Of a DNA stretch of 64,000 nucleotides, positions 8,126 to 18,786 are shown piece after piece. The stretch covers positions 2,717,501 to 2,781,500 of the forward strand of contig JADJLG010000001.1 of NCBI GenBank assembly GCA_016710235.1, given 5' to 3'. Position 1 is the first letter of the stretch, and every line of letters begins with the position of its first letter. This DNA is from Saprospiraceae bacterium. GTDB taxonomy: Bacteria; Bacteroidota; Bacteroidia; Chitinophagales; Saprospiraceae. Both the position numbers and the translations under genes were made by a program. The notes beneath the pieces were generated by a model. It ran no database searches. It worked only from the letters and a program-made list of their open reading frames with translations, and had not been told where the DNA came from.

Positions 8126-10172
8126 GACCTATTGCGGCTAGTAAAAATGTGTAATTCATTGCTGTTTCCTTGTGTACGGCAAATCTACCTGATGCACCCC
8201 CATGTCCGGTATCCATATTGCAATGTAACAGGAGAGGATTGTCGTTTGTTTTCAATTCCCTCAATCTTGCGACCCATTTTGCCGGTTCCCAATACTGTAC
8301 CTGTGAATCATGAAGTCCGGTGGTGATCAACAAGGAAGGATAATCCTGGGGCTTTACCTGATCATAAGGTGAATAGGATTTGATATACTCGTAAAACACA
8401 GGATCGTTTGGATTGCCCCACTCATCGTATTCTCCTGTTGTTAAGGGAATACTATCATCTAACATCGTTGTCAATACATCAACAAAAGGCACAGCTGCTA
8501 TTACTGCCTTCCACAGGTCTGGTCTCATATTGACGACTGCACCCATCAACAATCCTCCTGCACTTCCACCATAAGCACATAATCGTGCTGGATCAGCATA
8601 TCCTTTAGCCACAAGTGTTTCTGCGCATGAAATGAAGTCTAAAAATGAATTTTTCTTCAACAGGAGCCTTCCATCTTTATACCATTTCTTACCCATTTCT
8701 TCGCCGCCTCTGACATGTGCAATCGCAAACACAAATCCTCTATCGAGCAGACTCAGCCTTGGAATACTAAAGGTAGGTTCTATACTGATGCCATAGGATC
8801 CATAACCATAAAGTAACAAGGGGCGATTAGCCTTAACATGCGTTGAATTTTTATAAACTAAAGAAATTGGGATCTTTGCTCCATCATGAGCAGTAGCATA
8901 TATTCTTTCAGTTGTAAAATCTTCAGATTGAAAAGATCCACAGATATGTTGCTGTTTTCTAATAGTAAATTGGCTATCTTCGAAGCTAAAATCAATAACG
9001 CTGACTGGAGTTTTTAACGATTGAAAATTTATCCTGACAAAAGAACTTTTGATTTCAGCATTCACACCTAATGAACAGGAATAAACCTCTTCATCAAATG
9101 GTACCATGAAAGCGCTTTCATTCCAAGGTTTTATCCATATTTGTTGTAACCCTTTTTGTCTATATTGCATTGCTATATAATGCTCAAAAAGTTCAAAATC
9201 TTCAATCAAAATATCTTTATTATGGCCGACAATTTCAACCCAATTTTTTAATTGTGTGTCATTCGTACTGCAAGTCAACAGTTTAAAATTGGGCGCTTTT
9301 TTGTTGCTTCGAATCACCCATCCATTTGGGTGATGATCAATATAATACTCATGTCCTCTTTCTCTCAATCTAAATACAGCCGGTATTTCGTGTGGCAGAT
9401 GCATGGATAAATATCTATATTCGGAAGTTAGTGTTGAATTACTGAGAATTAGTAGATATTCCTCCGACTTACTACTTCCGATAGAAGCATAATAGCTTGG
9501 ATCTTTTTCTTCATAAATACAAGTATCAATTTCTGGATCTGAGCCAAGTATATGTTTCATTACTTTATAATCTCTCAATGTGATCGGATCTTTGACTACA
9601 TAAAATATAGTTTTGTTGTCTTTGGAAAATACAGCATAACCTGCAGTGTTATGAATTATTTCCGGATAATTTTCAAATGTTTCAATTGATTTGAAACAAA
9701 GATCAAATAATCGCCTGCTCATGGAGTCAAAAGAATATGCCATGATCTTATTATCCGGACTTACACTTATCGACCCTATTTGGTAGTAATTGTGTCCTTT
9801 GGCCATTTCATTTACATCCAAAAGTATTGATTCTTCGCTGCTGTCAATCTCCTTTTTTCTCAAGTAAATGGGGTATTCTTTACCCTCCACAAAGCGATGT
9901 TGATAATAAAAATCGTTCTTCAGGTATGGCACTGAATCATCATTTTGAGGGATCCTTGAAATGATCTCATCATATATCTGCTTGCGCAAGGTCTCATAAG
10001 GCTTTAGCATCGAATCAGTATAACTGTTTTCCAAGTTCAAATACTCGATCACCTTGGGATTGGATCTGTCATTCAGCCAATAGTAGGGATCTATTCTGTT
10101 ATCCCCATGACAGGAGAGAACTTGGTTGTGTTTAGTAGCATAGGGTGTTTCAGCTTTAGGAAAAACAGGCAT
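8109..10172 (-). CDS. ptrB: oligopeptidase B (S9A prolyl oligopeptidase family)
   Basis: A 687-residue serine peptidase. The N-terminal RIDPYYWLNDR motif and a beta-propeller region (about residues 75-400) are followed by an alpha/beta-hydrolase domain. The nucleophile sits in GGSAGG and the catalytic Asp and His in TGLHDSQVQYWEPAKW and MDTGHGGASGRF. Upstream, GYGSYG and HVRGGEEMGKKWY are characteristic of oligopeptidase B, which cleaves short peptides after basic residues. Length agrees with the family (680-720). I see no signal peptide, so it is probably cytoplasmic or periplasmic-leaderless. It is divergent from the MATE gene and co-oriented with the overlapping thioesterase gene. Confidence 0.92.
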   Translation of the reverse strand: MPVFPKAETPYATKHNQVLSCHGDNRIDPYYWLNDRSNPKVIEYLNLENSYTDSMLKPYETLRKQIYDEIISRIPQNDDSVPYLKNDFYYQHRFVEGKEYPIYLRKKEIDSSEESILLDVNEMAKGHNYYQIGSISVSPDNKIMAYSFDSMSRRLFDLCFKSIETFENYPEIIHNTAGYAVFSKDNKTIFYVVKDPITLRDYKVMKHILGSDPEIDTCIYEEKDPSYYASIGSSKSEEYLLILSNSTLTSEYRYLSMHLPHEIPAVFRLRERGHEYYIDHHPNGWVIRSNKKAPNFKLLTCSTNDTQLKNWVEIVGHNKDILIEDFELFEHYIAMQYRQKGLQQIWIKPWNESAFMVPFDEEVYSCSLGVNAEIKSSFVRINFQSLKTPVSVIDFSFEDSQFTIRKQQHICGSFQSEDFTTERIYATAHDGAKIPISLVYKNSTHVKANRPLLLYGYGSYGISIEPTFSIPRLSLLDRGFVFAIAHVRGGEEMGKKWYKDGRLLLKKNSFLDFISCAETLVAKGYADPARLCAYGGSAGGLLMGAVVNMRPDLWKAVIAAVPFVDVLTTMLDDSIPLTTGEYDEWGNPNDPVFYEYIKSYSPYDQVKPQDYPSLLITTGLHDSQVQYWEPAKWVARLRELKTNDNPLLLHCNMDTGHGGASGRFAVHKETAMNYTFLLAAIGHEDSK

Positions 10173-10284
10173 TTTAGAAATTTTAGGTAGGAAACGAACA
10201 ATACAGTCAAAAGATTAAGTTTTATGAAAATTTAAGCTGCTTTAGGAAAAAATATATCTTTAAGCCAAAACTATCCTGATTTTA

Positions 10285-11628
10285 GTGAAGACGTTTTACC
10301 ATAATGCAAAAAAACTGATCGTGCTCTCCCTGCCAATTATGTTGGGCAGTGCGGGTCAGAATATTATAGCCCTGACGGATAGTATTTTTTTGTATAAATA
10401 CGATGAAAAGGATTTTGCAGCTGTAGGTGTTATTAGCGTATTCTATCTTGTTATTGCTTCGATAGCTTTTGGGTTTTCCAAGGGAGGCCAAATCTTAATG
10501 GCCAGAAAATTTGGCGAAAAATCTAATGATTTCGTCAAAAAGTACTTCTATGCAATAGTTTTCTTTGAACTGGTAATTGGGATTTTGCTGTTTCTTATAC
10601 TCAAGTTTGGTGCAAGATTCATCCTAGGATTTTTCATTGACTCTGATCTTATCCTTGAAAAGTCACTTGAGTTTTTGCAATTTAGGGTATATGGATTGGT
10701 ATTCGCTTATGTGGGATTGGCTCTGGTAGCACTTTACATGGCAATATCAAGACCTGCTATCATCTTTATTGACACTCTTATTTTAGGTATAGCAAATCTG
10801 ATCCTTTGCTACGGTCTTGTCTTTGGAAAGTTAGGTCTTCCGGAAATGGGAATAGCGGGAGCAGGGCTGGCAAGTGCACTGTCCGAGATAATCGCTTTTA
10901 TTTTTTTTGCTGGGTACATGGCTTTAGATAAAGAACTCCTGGTTTTTAAGCTTCGGAAAATACCTGTGATACATATGGAATGGGTGAGGACGATTTATAA
11001 AATCTCTATACCAATTTTATTGCAATCAGTCGTAGGGATAGGAGCTTGGTTTTTGTTTTTTGCGATGGTGGAGAAATTGGGAGAACACGAGCTTGCGATT
11101 TCTAATTTGATTCGGGTGGTTTATCTCATATTGTCTATTCCATGTTGGGGTTATGCTACTGCAATCAACACCATAGTAAGTAAAACAATAGGTAGAGGAA
11201 GGCAACGCAGGGTGATTCAGGAAGTATATCATTCATCGATAGTAGCATTTGTCACTACATTTTTGATCTCAGCACCTGTATTATTATTTCCTGAAGTTTT
11301 ACTACATCCCTTTTTGGGCGGAGAAGATCTGAAGATCTTTCAGGATAGTATTTTTTACTTCAAATTGTTATTGCCAATTATGTTGATTTATTCCGTTTCA
11401 ACCATTTTTTTTAATGGCGTAAGTGGTACTGGAGAGACTCGCAAAGGTTTTTATATCCAGACTTTATCAACAATTTGTTATCTGATTTTTGTGTGGTTTT
11501 CGATTCGCAATTTCGCGACCATGGGCTTACCATGGGCCTGGGGTGCTGAGATCATTTTCTGGGCTGTTCAGCTCGTTTTATCCTGGATGGTATTACGTAG
11601 TGGTAAGTGGAATTTTTTAAAACTTTGA
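10285..11628 (+). CDS. MATE family efflux transporter
   Basis: A 447-residue inner-membrane antiporter with twelve predicted helices in two six-helix halves. The N-terminal KLIVLSLPIMLGSAGQNIIA and ALTDSIFLYKYDE stretches match the first MATE repeat, and IPILLQSVVGIGAWFLFFAM begins the second. MATE proteins export cationic drugs or metabolites using Na+ or H+ gradients. GTG at 10285 is the chosen start because the conserved N terminus begins directly after it; no ATG lies between it and the conserved region. A weak TATCTTTA element lies at 10255-10262, about 23 nt upstream. The gene is divergent from ptrB with a ~110-nt gap. Confidence 0.9.
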   Translation: MKTFYHNAKKLIVLSLPIMLGSAGQNIIALTDSIFLYKYDEKDFAAVGVISVFYLVIASIAFGFSKGGQILMARKFGEKSNDFVKKYFYAIVFFELVIGILLFLILKFGARFILGFFIDSDLILEKSLEFLQFRVYGLVFAYVGLALVALYMAISRPAIIFIDTLILGIANLILCYGLVFGKLGLPEMGIAGAGLASALSEIIAFIFFAGYMALDKELLVFKLRKIPVIHMEWVRTIYKISIPILLQSVVGIGAWFLFFAMVEKLGEHELAISNLIRVVYLILSIPCWGYATAINTIVSKTIGRGRQRRVIQEVYHSSIVAFVTTFLISAPVLLFPEVLLHPFLGGEDLKIFQDSIFYFKLLLPIMLIYSVSTIFFNGVSGTGETRKGFYIQTLSTICYLIFVWFSIRNFATMGLPWAWGAEIIFWAVQLVLSWMVLRSGKWNFLKL

Positions 11629-11852
11629 TTTTCACAGTTTATCTATGTAGCTCCCCTGAACTATGTGAAAAAGCTGCTTCTGAGTCATTTTTTTTAAAAA
11701 AAATAACAAACATTGAATTTGTTTTAGCCATATGTAAGCGTTTGATTTTTTGAAAAAAATATAATACAAAAAATTATATATAATTGATTGTCAATGATAT
11801 AGCAATACTTTGATCGTCGCATTGAGAAATTAATATATTCGATTTTCATAAA

Positions 11853-11860
11853 TATATTTG
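11853..11860 (+). promoter_or_regulatory. -7 element (TATATTTG) of smc
   Basis: TATATTTG matches TAnnTTTG and ends 7 nt before the smc ATG, implying a leader of only a few nucleotides or none. The upstream ~230 nt of intergenic DNA is very AT-rich and I see no other clear element in it. Confidence 0.5.
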
Positions 11861-11867
11861 CGCCGAT

Positions 11868-14800
11868 ATGCGATTAAAAAGCCTTGAAATAAAAGGATTT
11901 AAGTCCTTTGCAGACGATACGGTAATTCATTTTAATGAGGAAATCACCGGGATAGTTGGCCCGAATGGATCGGGAAAGTCCAATATCGTAGATGCTATCA
12001 GATGGGTACTCGGTGAACAGAAAGGCAGGGAACTCCGACTGGCTCAAATGGCCGATGTCATTTTTAATGGTACAAAGAAGAGGAAAGCCGCCCCGATGGC
12101 TCAGGTCACTCTCAATTTTGAAAACACCAAAAACATTCTTCCTTCAGATTATCAGGATATATCCATTTCCAGGCTGCTTTATCGGAGCGGCGAAAGTGAA
12201 TATCGTTTGAATGGTGTCAATTGCCGTTTGAAAGATATTACATCTTTGTTTCTTGATACTGGAGTGGGTCCGGATAGCTATGCAATTATTGCCTTAGGTA
12301 TGGTGGAAGACATTCTCTCCAATAAGGAGAATGCGAGACGTAAAATGTTTGAGCAAGCTGCAGGCATTTCAAAGTATAAAGCTCGTAAAAAAGAATCCAT
12401 TCAAAAGCTGAAAGCTACAAATGAAGACCTCGCAAGAATAGAAGATTTGCTCTTCGAGATCAATAACAACCTGACAGATCTGGAGAAGCAGGCTAAAAGA
12501 GCGAAGAAATATTTTGAAATGCGGGACAAGTACAGATCTACAGCCATGTTACTGTACCATATTTCAGTGAACAATCTTCGCGAAAAAATTAATTCCCTCT
12601 CAGATCAAATTAATCAAAAACTTGATCTCCATAGAGAGCAGGAAATTATAGTACGCAATACAGAAGCCGATCTTGAGCAATTCAAAAAGTCAAATCTGGA
12701 TAAGGAGAAAAACCTGGGGGATTTTCAAAAGAAAGTGAATCTTATCCTGGATGAAATCAGAAACGCAGAAGGAGATGTTCAAGTCAAAGATCAAAAAAGA
12801 AATCTTTTGGAGTCTCAGATATTGCAGATAGCTCAACAGATAGAAACTGCGGGTGTTAGACTCCAAAGCTTGGAACTCGAAATAGTACAACGCTTACAAG
12901 AAGCAGATGACAGCGCCGTTGAATATCAGAAGGCTTCTCATCAGTCTTTGACTCAAGAACAGATCTATATTGAAAAACAAACTGAATTTGACGATCTTAA
13001 AGCAGGTGTCGATATTTTCAATCAAGAGAAAAGCTTGAATGAAAAAGCTATTTTTGATCTGGAGAAAACAATCGCAATTGCAGAAAACCAAATTGAAAAT
13101 ATTCAAGTCGAAAATCAAAGATTGGAAAATGAACTTGATTCAAAAGTTCAAGAGTTCTCCCATTTTGAAATCCAAAAAATAGAGAAGGATCAATCTTTGA
13201 TTGTCGTTAGGCAAAAAATAACCGAATGTCTGAGAGAAGAGGAAATTCGTCAAGAAAAAGTTAAAAACTTACAGAAAGAGATTGAGTCGCAGAATAGCAA
13301 AATTGGCCAACTTAACCGCTCAAAGGATGCAAAGAAAAATGAGTTCGAGTTGCTCAAAAGCATGGTGGAAAAAATGGAGGGATTTCCGGAGTCGATTCGA
13401 TTCCTGCACCAAAACTGGAGAAAAGATATTCCTGTACTTTCAGATCTAATCTACACTGCTGAAAAATATAGAAACGCTATTGAGATGTTTCTGGAGCCTT
13501 ATCTGAATTATTATGTTGTTCATACCGAGGACGAAGCATTGAAAGCGATAAAGTTGTTGATGAGTAGTGGTAAAGGAAAGGCACATTTTTTTATCTTAGA
13601 TAAATTCAGGCAAATCCACAAAACTCAGGCAGATATTAAAAATTGCAAGAAAGCTTCTGATTTGGTTGAGGTAGATGAGTTGTATCAACCTTTATTCAAC
13701 TCTTTGCTCAATAATGTATATATTCCGGATGATGACAAACAACTTGACGATGTCATCCGATTTCCGGATGAAATATCCGTGGTCAGTGTGAGTGGATCAA
13801 TACTGAAAAAATCTGAAGCTATTTCAGGTGGTTCAGTGGGTTTATTTGAAGGTAAGAAACTCGGTAGAAAGAAAAATTTGGAGAAACTCGAAAAAGAAAT
13901 CAAAGACCTTGAGCTTGAGATTTTAGCTCTGGATAGAAATTTAGTCGATGTTAAGAATGATCTGAAAAAGCTCGAACTAGATCATCGCAATTCAGATCTA
14001 CTTGATCTGAGAAAAAGCGAGACGGAATTGGTAGCAGCCCAGGCACAACTGCAAACTAAATTGCAACATTTTATCGAGTTTAAGGAAAGTGTTTCATCCA
14101 GGCTACTGAAAAATAAAAGTCAAGCCGCGGATCTAAAGAATCAAATTCAGAACCAAAATTCCGACTTGGGATTGGCAAGAAATAAATACGATTTATTGCT
14201 TCAATCCATTGCCGACAAAGATGATGTTTTCGGAAAAGTATCAGCAGAATTATCTCATGTGCTCAATGAATTCAATCAATCTAAAATCGAAGTTCTCAAA
14301 TGGCAAAATAGACATGAAACAAATAAGCGAGAACTGGGTTTTCGCCAACAGCAAAAAGAAGAAATTACAGGTAAGAATAATGAAGATGAGCAAAAGATCG
14401 CAAATTATAGAGATGAGGTTGTCGAATTAAAATCTTCATTGACAGCAGCAAGAGAATTATTGAGGGAGAGATTCGAAGCTAAGAAAATATTAGAGACTGA
14501 CTTGTCAAGTTTGGAAAGAGAGTATTATGAGGCAAGAAATGAAATCACACTTTATGAAAATAAAATAAAGGCAGCTCAGAAAGCGTCAAACGATCTACAA
14601 AGTGACATCAATGCATTGAAAGACAATCGTTCAGAAGCTAGCTATAAGATTCAATCTACTGAAGAAAAAGCGGAGATTGAATTTAGTATGAAACTATCAC
14701 AGTTTGTTCCGGATCAAGAAACAATTGATATGGATGAAGACCAATTGCGAGATCGATCTTTATATTATAAAGTGAGATTGGACAATTATGGCGAAATCAA

Positions 14801-15422
14801 CCCATTAGCCCTTGAAGCTTATGAGGAGATGAAGGAACGACATGATAAAATTCAAGAGCAACGTACCGACATTCTCCAGGCTCAAGAAAAACTGTTAGAG
14901 ACCATTAAAGAAATTGAGAATACAGCAACAGCTGGATTTATGTTGGCTTTTAATCAGGTAAGGACTCATTTTCAGGATGTCTTTAGGAGTTTGTTTACGG
15001 CTGATGATGATTGTGATTTGATCTTGTTGGATCAAAATGATCCATTAGAATGCGATATCGATATCATTGCAAAGCCAAAAGGTAAGCGTCCAAAGTCAAT
15101 CCATCAACTTTCCGGAGGTGAAAAGACACTCACTGCTATAGCATTACTCTTCTCATTATACTTATTAAAACCAGCCCCATTCTGTATTTTTGATGAGGTA
15201 GATGCTCCTTTAGATGATATCAATATTGAAAAGTTCAATCACATCATTCGCAAGTTTTCAAAGAGCTCCCAGTTTATCATCATCACACACAATAAATTGA
15301 CCATGGCTGAAGTCGATGTTCTATATGGCGTATACATGGAAGAACAGGGAATTTCTGGAGTGACCTCTGTGGATTTTAGAAAATATGACCATGAGATCGT
15401 GCTGGAAGAAATGGAAAGATAG
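11868..15422 (+). CDS. smc: chromosome segregation protein SMC
   Basis: An 1184-residue ATPase that compacts and segregates the chromosome, normally with ScpA and ScpB. The N-terminal ATPase half holds Walker A GPNGSGKSN (about residues 32-40), followed by a long coiled coil rich in Glu, Lys and Gln. The hinge lies around residues 510-670. A second coiled coil leads to the C-terminal half with the ABC signature HQLSGGEKT and Walker B FCIFDEVDAPLDD, then the H-loop IIITHNK. Length is that of ordinary bacterial SMC. The gene stands alone on its transcript, with a TAnnTTTG element almost at the start codon. scpA and scpB are not in the window. Confidence 0.97.
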   Translation: MRLKSLEIKGFKSFADDTVIHFNEEITGIVGPNGSGKSNIVDAIRWVLGEQKGRELRLAQMADVIFNGTKKRKAAPMAQVTLNFENTKNILPSDYQDISISRLLYRSGESEYRLNGVNCRLKDITSLFLDTGVGPDSYAIIALGMVEDILSNKENARRKMFEQAAGISKYKARKKESIQKLKATNEDLARIEDLLFEINNNLTDLEKQAKRAKKYFEMRDKYRSTAMLLYHISVNNLREKINSLSDQINQKLDLHREQEIIVRNTEADLEQFKKSNLDKEKNLGDFQKKVNLILDEIRNAEGDVQVKDQKRNLLESQILQIAQQIETAGVRLQSLELEIVQRLQEADDSAVEYQKASHQSLTQEQIYIEKQTEFDDLKAGVDIFNQEKSLNEKAIFDLEKTIAIAENQIENIQVENQRLENELDSKVQEFSHFEIQKIEKDQSLIVVRQKITECLREEEIRQEKVKNLQKEIESQNSKIGQLNRSKDAKKNEFELLKSMVEKMEGFPESIRFLHQNWRKDIPVLSDLIYTAEKYRNAIEMFLEPYLNYYVVHTEDEALKAIKLLMSSGKGKAHFFILDKFRQIHKTQADIKNCKKASDLVEVDELYQPLFNSLLNNVYIPDDDKQLDDVIRFPDEISVVSVSGSILKKSEAISGGSVGLFEGKKLGRKKNLEKLEKEIKDLELEILALDRNLVDVKNDLKKLELDHRNSDLLDLRKSETELVAAQAQLQTKLQHFIEFKESVSSRLLKNKSQAADLKNQIQNQNSDLGLARNKYDLLLQSIADKDDVFGKVSAELSHVLNEFNQSKIEVLKWQNRHETNKRELGFRQQQKEEITGKNNEDEQKIANYRDEVVELKSSLTAARELLRERFEAKKILETDLSSLEREYYEARNEITLYENKIKAAQKASNDLQSDINALKDNRSEASYKIQSTEEKAEIEFSMKLSQFVPDQETIDMDEDQLRDRSLYYKVRLDNYGEINPLALEAYEEMKERHDKIQEQRTDILQAQEKLLETIKEIENTATAGFMLAFNQVRTHFQDVFRSLFTADDDCDLILLDQNDPLECDIDIIAKPKGKRPKSIHQLSGGEKTLTAIALLFSLYLLKPAPFCIFDEVDAPLDDINIEKFNHIIRKFSKSSQFIIITHNKLTMAEVDVLYGVYMEEQGISGVTSVDFRKYDHEIVLEEMER

Positions 15423-15694
15423 TAAACCATTTCCCTTTTTCTTTCAAAATTGAACTGAATGACTTTTATATATTAAATAAAGTAAATATATATCTCTATC
15501 TTCGCGCCAGAAAAGATTGGAATCCACCGATGCTGGTCAAAACTAAGCGAAAGTCGTTTTTTAAACTAAAATTTTGAGTCTGGTATTTGATTTCACATTA
15601 CCATTGTCTTGCAAAGCGGCTTCATTATTTTACTGGTATTGGATTTTAGATTAGTGCACTATTCAAAAAATAATTTAATCAACTTTTAAAGCAT

Positions 15695-17212
15695 ATGCAA
15701 GGATTGAGTGAACAGGAGGTCATCAGAAGAGAAGGTCTGCAGGAATTGATGGATTTAAATATCAATCCATTTCCACCACAGGCATTCGATGTAACTTGCA
15801 ATTCGCAAGAATTAAAGAGTCAGTTTAAGGCGGATCCGGAGAAATTTGGCACAGTATCTATAGCCGGACGGGTAATGATGAAGCGTATCATGGGAAAGGC
15901 TTCATTTGTGGAGTTACAAGATGCATATGGCAAAATTCAACTTTATATTAACCGTGATGTGATTTGTCCGGCTGAAGACAAATCTCTTTACAATACTGTG
16001 TTCAAAAAATTAACGGATATAGGAGACTTTATTGGAGTCAAAGGGTATGGATTTATTACCCAAACAGGAGAAATATCCATACATGTTTCAGAGTATTTTT
16101 TTCTCTCAAAGTGCCTACACCCATTGCCTACTGTAAAAGTTGACGCTGATGGCAAAGTTCACGATGCTTTTGTTGACCCCGAAGGGCGATATAGAAGAAG
16201 ATATGTTGATCTTATTGTAAACCCTCATATCAAGGAAATTTTCATACGAAGGGCCAGATTGATTCAGCTTATGCGAGATTTTTTTAATGTCAGGGGTTGG
16301 TTGGAAGTAGAAACTCCTGCACTTCAATCCATACATGGTGGAGCAGCAGCAAGGCCTTTCAAGACCCATCATAATGCTTTGGATATACCTCTTTATTTGC
16401 GTATTGCCAACGAGCTCTACCTTAAAAGATTAATAATCGGAGGATTTGATGGTGTGTATGAATTCGGGAAAATGTTTAGAAATGAAGGAATGGACCGAAC
16501 ACACAACCCAGAATTCACTTCTATGGAAATTTACATTGCTTATAAAGATTATATCTGGATGATGGAAATGCTAGAAGATCTCATGGATTGGATGGTGCCT
16601 CAGGTCGCCGGAAGCAAAACAGTACAAATTGCTGGCAAGGCAATCTCATTTGCAAAACCATATAGGCGATTAAGTATGTTTGATGCTATCAGAGAATACG
16701 CAGGTTTTGATGTGGAGTCCAAATCAGAAGAGGAGTTGAAAGCATATTGTAGATCACAGCATATAAAAATCGATGATACAATGGGTACGGGAAAACTGAT
16801 TGACGAGATATTTAGTGAAAAGGTTGAGGATCAGTTGATACAGCCAACCTATATAATCGATTATCCGATCGAAATGACTCCACTTGCAAAAAAGCATCGC
16901 AGCAAAATTGGATTGGTTGAAAGATTTGAACTCTATGTCAATGGGAAAGAAATTGCAAATGCATATACTGAGCTAAATGATCCTATCGACCAAAGGAAAA
17001 GATTTGAAGATCAGTTGGTATTAGCGGCAAAGGGAGACGAGGAAGCGATGGCTCTGGATGAAGAATTTTTACAAGCAATGGAGTATGGTATGCCTCCAAC
17101 TTCAGGCTTAGGAATTGGCATTGACAGGCTGACAATGTTGCTGACCGGTCAGGAATCAATCCAGGAAGTATTGTTCTTTCCTCAAATGAAACCTCTCCCG
17201 ACCGAACAATGA
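15695..17212 (+). CDS. lysS: lysyl-tRNA synthetase, class II
   Basis: A 505-residue enzyme that charges tRNA-Lys. The N-terminal OB-fold anticodon-binding domain (about residues 55-165) includes VSIAGRVMMKRIMGKASF. The class II catalytic core follows with motif 2 in EFGKMFRNEGMDRTHNPEFT and motif 3 in GLGIGIDRLTMLLTG. The length equals the usual bacterial LysS (490-510). The start at 15695 keeps the conserved QEVIRREGLQELMDLNINPF stretch. The 272-nt upstream gap contains TATCTTCG at 15497-15504, one base off the TAnnTTTG consensus; a leader of about 180 nt would follow if it were used. No T-box or hairpin leader was recognised. Confidence 0.97.
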   Translation: MQGLSEQEVIRREGLQELMDLNINPFPPQAFDVTCNSQELKSQFKADPEKFGTVSIAGRVMMKRIMGKASFVELQDAYGKIQLYINRDVICPAEDKSLYNTVFKKLTDIGDFIGVKGYGFITQTGEISIHVSEYFFLSKCLHPLPTVKVDADGKVHDAFVDPEGRYRRRYVDLIVNPHIKEIFIRRARLIQLMRDFFNVRGWLEVETPALQSIHGGAAARPFKTHHNALDIPLYLRIANELYLKRLIIGGFDGVYEFGKMFRNEGMDRTHNPEFTSMEIYIAYKDYIWMMEMLEDLMDWMVPQVAGSKTVQIAGKAISFAKPYRRLSMFDAIREYAGFDVESKSEEELKAYCRSQHIKIDDTMGTGKLIDEIFSEKVEDQLIQPTYIIDYPIEMTPLAKKHRSKIGLVERFELYVNGKEIANAYTELNDPIDQRKRFEDQLVLAAKGDEEAMALDEEFLQAMEYGMPPTSGLGIGIDRLTMLLTGQESIQEVLFFPQMKPLPTEQ

Positions 17213-17260
17213 AACTGGACTTGCTAATTTTAATGGGTAATTTTCAATTTGCTCAAGGTG

Positions 17261-18640
17261 TCAATTCACTTTAAGATAGGGTAAATCCAATACATCGAGC
17301 TTAGCCCAAAGTTGAGCTTTGAGTATAAACTGAAGTTTATTGTCTTGTATTAAAAAATTTTGGATTTGGTAATTTTCAATTTGACCACTCAAAAAGCATC
17401 CTTTGGAGACCTCGTTAAGTTTTAATTCTGCTTCGATGGACTGTGACATATCCCGAACCATCGTGTTCAATTGGTCCTCTATGGTGTTTTTTACCTTGCT
17501 CTGCAATACCGATTTGACTAGAAAAAATAAAGTCTTATCAATGGTTCGCCCCTCAGCAATTTTCATGTCAAAGTTGAGCAAATCCCATTTACGTTTTTCA
17601 GAATCGAAATTTGGATCAAATTTGAGGTTCAATTTACCATTAAAAGCTCCTGATAGCTCCGTTTCTGCATTTAGTGTTTTAAGATTTCCACTCAATTTGA
17701 TGTTTTTTATTGAGAAACTCGTTCTTCCGCTCCCAAAAACCTGCTGATGCACGGACTCCCTGATTGATTGCTCTATGTAGGCCAATGGAATCCGATTAAA
17801 TATATAAATGTGAGAGATACTATCAACTTGAGGTCTGATTGAAAAACTCATCTCTGCATCATCGTTTCTATTGCTTTGTATATCCAAAGTGGATTCTGCA
17901 TAAAAAAGGGCAGGGATCAATAAAGAATGTTCCGTGGTGGAAATCGGCCCCAAAGCTATTTCCAAGGGCTTGATATAGACATTCAATATTGAATCCTCAG
18001 TCGAATAAAAAGGCGTAGAAAAGTACTTTTGTACCAGGGATCCCAACTTCTTGATATCAATTAGATTTTGGATGGATTCATCAAGGGATGCCATCATTTT
18101 ATTTTCAGCATATTTTATAATTTGGTTTGCCAAAGTCTGGATAGGCAGCTGAAATCCAAGTACATTGAGCTTTGGAGGTGTGATCCACTCATATTTACTG
18201 ATAATGGATTTTGAATAAAATTTATTATCCTGAATTTCAAAATGTGAATCTATATACAATCTGATTATTCCATTTGCTTGAAGTTGTTGCAGGCTTTTGT
18301 GGGCGATTATATTGACTTGTAAAGGGATAATACTTTTGATTGTAGCACCTGATGCTTCAAAATCTGGAACTTCCTTTAAATTGACATTGCATATATATCC
18401 ACTTTCCAACTGAAATCCTTCAGCAAAACTGTTTTGATAGAGCCTGTAAACCAAACTGTTTAACTCTTCCCGACTAACGGAAATCGGCAAACTGAATTGA
18501 CTCGGATAAACCGGTATAGGAGAATCATTTGAATTCACTAGGCTTGTGATTTTTTTTGTAGAACTGCAAGAAATACTCATAACTGCAAGAGTTATGCAAT
18601 ATGAACCTGCTAATAGAATCTTTGATAATCGGAAAAACAT
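17261..18640 (-). CDS. DUF4403 family lipoprotein
   Basis: A 459-residue exported lipoprotein. The N terminus has a hydrophobic signal ending in a lipobox (VMSISC, Cys25), so it should be lipid-anchored in the cell envelope. The rest matches the general pattern of DUF4403 proteins: alternating beta-rich segments, a middle stretch with LGFQLPIQTLANQIIKYAEN, and a C-terminal region with paired ILSGAF-like strands, reminiscent of tandem lipid-binding TULIP/BPI-like folds. The function of the family is not established. It is convergent with lysS (48-nt gap) and has its own promoter-like element 10 nt upstream. Confidence 0.75.
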   Translation of the reverse strand: MFFRLSKILLAGSYCITLAVMSISCSSTKKITSLVNSNDSPIPVYPSQFSLPISVSREELNSLVYRLYQNSFAEGFQLESGYICNVNLKEVPDFEASGATIKSIIPLQVNIIAHKSLQQLQANGIIRLYIDSHFEIQDNKFYSKSIISKYEWITPPKLNVLGFQLPIQTLANQIIKYAENKMMASLDESIQNLIDIKKLGSLVQKYFSTPFYSTEDSILNVYIKPLEIALGPISTTEHSLLIPALFYAESTLDIQSNRNDDAEMSFSIRPQVDSISHIYIFNRIPLAYIEQSIRESVHQQVFGSGRTSFSIKNIKLSGNLKTLNAETELSGAFNGKLNLKFDPNFDSEKRKWDLLNFDMKIAEGRTIDKTLFFLVKSVLQSKVKNTIEDQLNTMVRDMSQSIEAELKLNEVSKGCFLSGQIENYQIQNFLIQDNKLQFILKAQLWAKLDVLDLPYLKVN

Positions 18641-18650
18641 GATAAGCTCT

Positions 18651-18658
18651 CAAACATA
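18651..18658 (-). promoter_or_regulatory. -7 element (TATGTTTG) of the DUF4403 gene
   Basis: On the minus strand TATGTTTG matches TAnnTTTG, 10 nt before the ATG. A CTTG lies 17-18 nt further upstream (plus-strand 18677-18680), near the place expected for the -33 box. Confidence 0.45.
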
Positions 18659-18786
18659 TTTAATGTATAAAGAGTTCAAGCCAGTATGTAAGGAATGATA
18701 GGTAGAATGGATAAAGGACCATGACTGCCGTGATTGGTGTGTCGATCTTTGATTTCTATTCTATTCATTTGAATTAGCCTAAACAT

